DNA of 14,155 nt from CAKVLS01 sp045638465 (GTDB lineage Bacteria > Bacillota > Clostridia > Christensenellales > UBA1242), in NCBI GenBank assembly GCA_045638465.1, contig JAZUBK010000010.1:1-14155 (forward strand). The letters run 5' to 3'. Under the pieces are notes generated by a model, which did not search any database, was not told the origin of the DNA, and saw only the letters and a list, made by a program, of their open reading frames with translations. Of the stretch, positions 12,884 through 14,155 are shown one piece after another. Each line of letters opens with the position of its first letter. The stretch's first letter is position 1. A program made the translations under genes and the position numbers.

Positions 12884-14110
12884 ATGAATATTTTAGATAA
12901 AATAACAGATGATAAAGTTTGGCAAGAATATCTAAATTACAAAAAAGAAAAAGCCCACCTTACAAAAAGAGATGAGGCTTTCTTGACAGATTTTATCGAA
13001 GGCAAAAAATACCAAGACACAATAACAAAACTTATTCAAAACAATTTCGAGTTCAGCCTTCCCGAAAAAAAACTTATTAACAAAAGCGGCAGCACAAAAA
13101 AACGTACCATTTACAAATTCCCAGAAAGTGAAAGCATGGTGCTTAAGCTTATATCATATTGCCTATATGATTATGACTATAAGATGAGCAACAATTGTTT
13201 TTCCTTCCGAAAAGCATTCGGCGTAAAAAGAGCCGTTGATACTATCGTCACAAAAAGAAATATCGAAAATATGTACTGTTACAAACTCGACATTTCTAAC
13301 TATTTTAATAGTATCAACATAGATAAGCTTATGCCAATATTAAAAGACTTTATTAATGACGACCCTGAGCTTGTAGAGTTTTTTGATAGATTTTTACACG
13401 TTGACAAAGCAATCTTTGACGGCAAAGTCATCTCCGAAAAACGTGGTGCTATGGCAGGTATTTCCCTATCTACTTTTTTTGCTAATGTATACCTAAGAGA
13501 TTTGGACCTATACTTTTGGGACAAAAAGATTCCTTATGCAAGATATTCTGACGACATAATTGTCTTTGCCGAAAGCATAGAAAAGTTGCAAGAATATCAA
13601 ACCTACATCAAAGACTTTATCAAAGACAAAGACCTTACTATAAACCCAGACAAAGAAAGTATCTTTGAACCACATACACCTTGGAATTTTCTTGGAATCG
13701 AATACTGCGACAAAACCATTGATTTGTCACAAGTAACAATAATGAAACTAAAAGCAAAGATAAAAAGAAAGGCCCATGCCCTATACCGCTGGAAAATCAA
13801 AAAATCAGCTACCACCGAAAAAGTAATCAAAGTAATGCTAAGAGTATTCAACCGTAAATTTTTTGAAGATAGCCACGCCAACGAACTAACATGGTCTAGA
13901 TGGTTTTTCCCTATGGTAACAACAAGCAATGGGCTAAAAACTATAGACAACTACCTAGTTCAATACCTAAGGTTTTTGTCAAGTGGTAGACACTGCAAAC
14001 AAAATTACAACATAAGATATGACTACCTAAAAGACCTTGGTTACAAATCTCTAGTAAATGAATATTACAAATTTAAAGAAGGTGAAATTGAAAAAAGCAA
14101 AGAAGAATAA
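12884..14110 (+). CDS. Reverse transcriptase of unassigned class
   Basis: 408 residues. Fingers and palm cover about 60-285: KRTIYKFPESE (73-83), NNCFSFRKAFG (103-113), YKLDISNYFNSI with catalytic Asp136, GAMAGISLSTFFANVYLRDLD (189-209 region), YARYSDDIIVF with Asp223/Asp224, and FLGIEY (269-274). A basic thumb-like C-terminal region follows, with RRW-type helices and ELTWSRWFFPMVTT (334-347). It has YSDD where retron and most diversity-generating enzymes have YADD, lacks the retron VTG signature, and has no maturase HNH or Avd partner. The structured RNA at 12733-12872 directly precedes it, and expression needs read-through of that RNA's end. GAGG lies 5 bases before the ATG. A relation to defence-associated (UG/DRT-type) RTs is inference. 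Confidence 0.9.
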   Translation: MNILDKITDDKVWQEYLNYKKEKAHLTKRDEAFLTDFIEGKKYQDTITKLIQNNFEFSLPEKKLINKSGSTKKRTIYKFPESESMVLKLISYCLYDYDYKMSNNCFSFRKAFGVKRAVDTIVTKRNIENMYCYKLDISNYFNSINIDKLMPILKDFINDDPELVEFFDRFLHVDKAIFDGKVISEKRGAMAGISLSTFFANVYLRDLDLYFWDKKIPYARYSDDIIVFAESIEKLQEYQTYIKDFIKDKDLTINPDKESIFEPHTPWNFLGIEYCDKTIDLSQVTIMKLKAKIKRKAHALYRWKIKKSATTEKVIKVMLRVFNRKFFEDSHANELTWSRWFFPMVTTSNGLKTIDNYLVQYLRFLSSGRHCKQNYNIRYDYLKDLGYKSLVNEYYKFKEGEIEKSKEE

Positions 14111-14127
14111 TCTTTGCTTTTTTATTT
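14091..14127 (+). terminator. Terminator of the reverse transcriptase gene
   Basis: AAAAAAGCAAAG (14091-14102) and CTTTGCTTTTTT (14112-14123) form a perfect 12-bp stem with a 9-base loop. It overlaps the last codons of the gene. Only 32 bases remain to the window end, and I see nothing in them. Confidence 0.85.
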
Positions 14128-14155
14128 TATCACTACCCTATATACCCCACAAAAA

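Noticed and set aside
12733..14110. Classical retron
   Set aside because: The end-pairing resembles a1/a2 repeats, but the RT has YSDD, no VTG signature, and the RNA shows no long msd hairpin. A distant relation cannot be excluded.
12560..14155. Diversity-generating element or group II intron
   Set aside because: I see no template/variable near-repeat, no Avd-like gene, no domain V hairpin and no maturase endonuclease motif.
1..14155. CRISPR arrays, tRNA or rRNA genes, insertion sequences
   Set aside because: I read through for regularly spaced repeats, cloverleaf sequences, transposase motifs and terminal repeats, and found none.

Overview
The window looks like chromosome of a low-GC Gram-positive bacterium (Bacillota, probably an uncultured gut-type member of the Clostridia). 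The evidence is AT-rich intergenic DNA, strong AGGAGA/GGAGGG ribosome binding sites, many near-consensus TTGACA-17-TATAAT promoters, U-tract hairpin terminators between almost all transcription units, and typical Bacillota genes (DegV family, YwaF-like membrane protein, CsoR, a zinc-ribbon protein). This placement is inference from composition and gene content, not from a marker search.

Layout from left to right. 1-35 (-) is the start of a zinc-ribbon protein cut by the window edge. 187-942 (-) is a YwaF/TIGR02206-like membrane protein. 1126-2346 (+) is DNA polymerase IV (dinB). 2453-4828 (-) is a lysS-degV unit. It is preceded at 4910-5098 by its own promoter, a tiny lysine-rich ORF and a terminator, which together look like an attenuation leader for lysyl-tRNA synthetase. 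5101-5652 (-) is a small membrane-anchored lytic transglycosylase. 5756-8299 (-) is polA. 8399-10955 (-) is a csoR-P1B ATPase metal-efflux operon with a perfect CsoR-type operator. 11171-12523 (+) is an unrecognised 450-residue soluble protein with its own strong promoter and terminator.

The most interesting part is the right end, 12699-14123. A consensus promoter drives an RNA of about 135 nt whose 5' and 3' ends pair over 10 bp. Inside are two hairpins and what looks like an H-type pseudoknot, and the closing helix runs straight into a U-tract. This is followed at once by a 408-residue single-domain reverse transcriptase with a YSDD catalytic motif and a C-terminal thumb-like region. It does not fit the retron, diversity-generating or group II intron patterns that I can recognise. 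RNA plus RT is a good candidate for an undescribed reverse-transcriptase/ncRNA system, perhaps for phage defence.

The genes fall into independent units: DNA repair (dinB, polA), translation (lysS with possible leader-peptide control), cell wall turnover (transglycosylase), metal homeostasis (csoR plus ATPase), and the RNA-RT cassette. Nearly every unit ends in a clear intrinsic terminator. I saw no tRNA, rRNA, CRISPR array, IS element or prophage genes.
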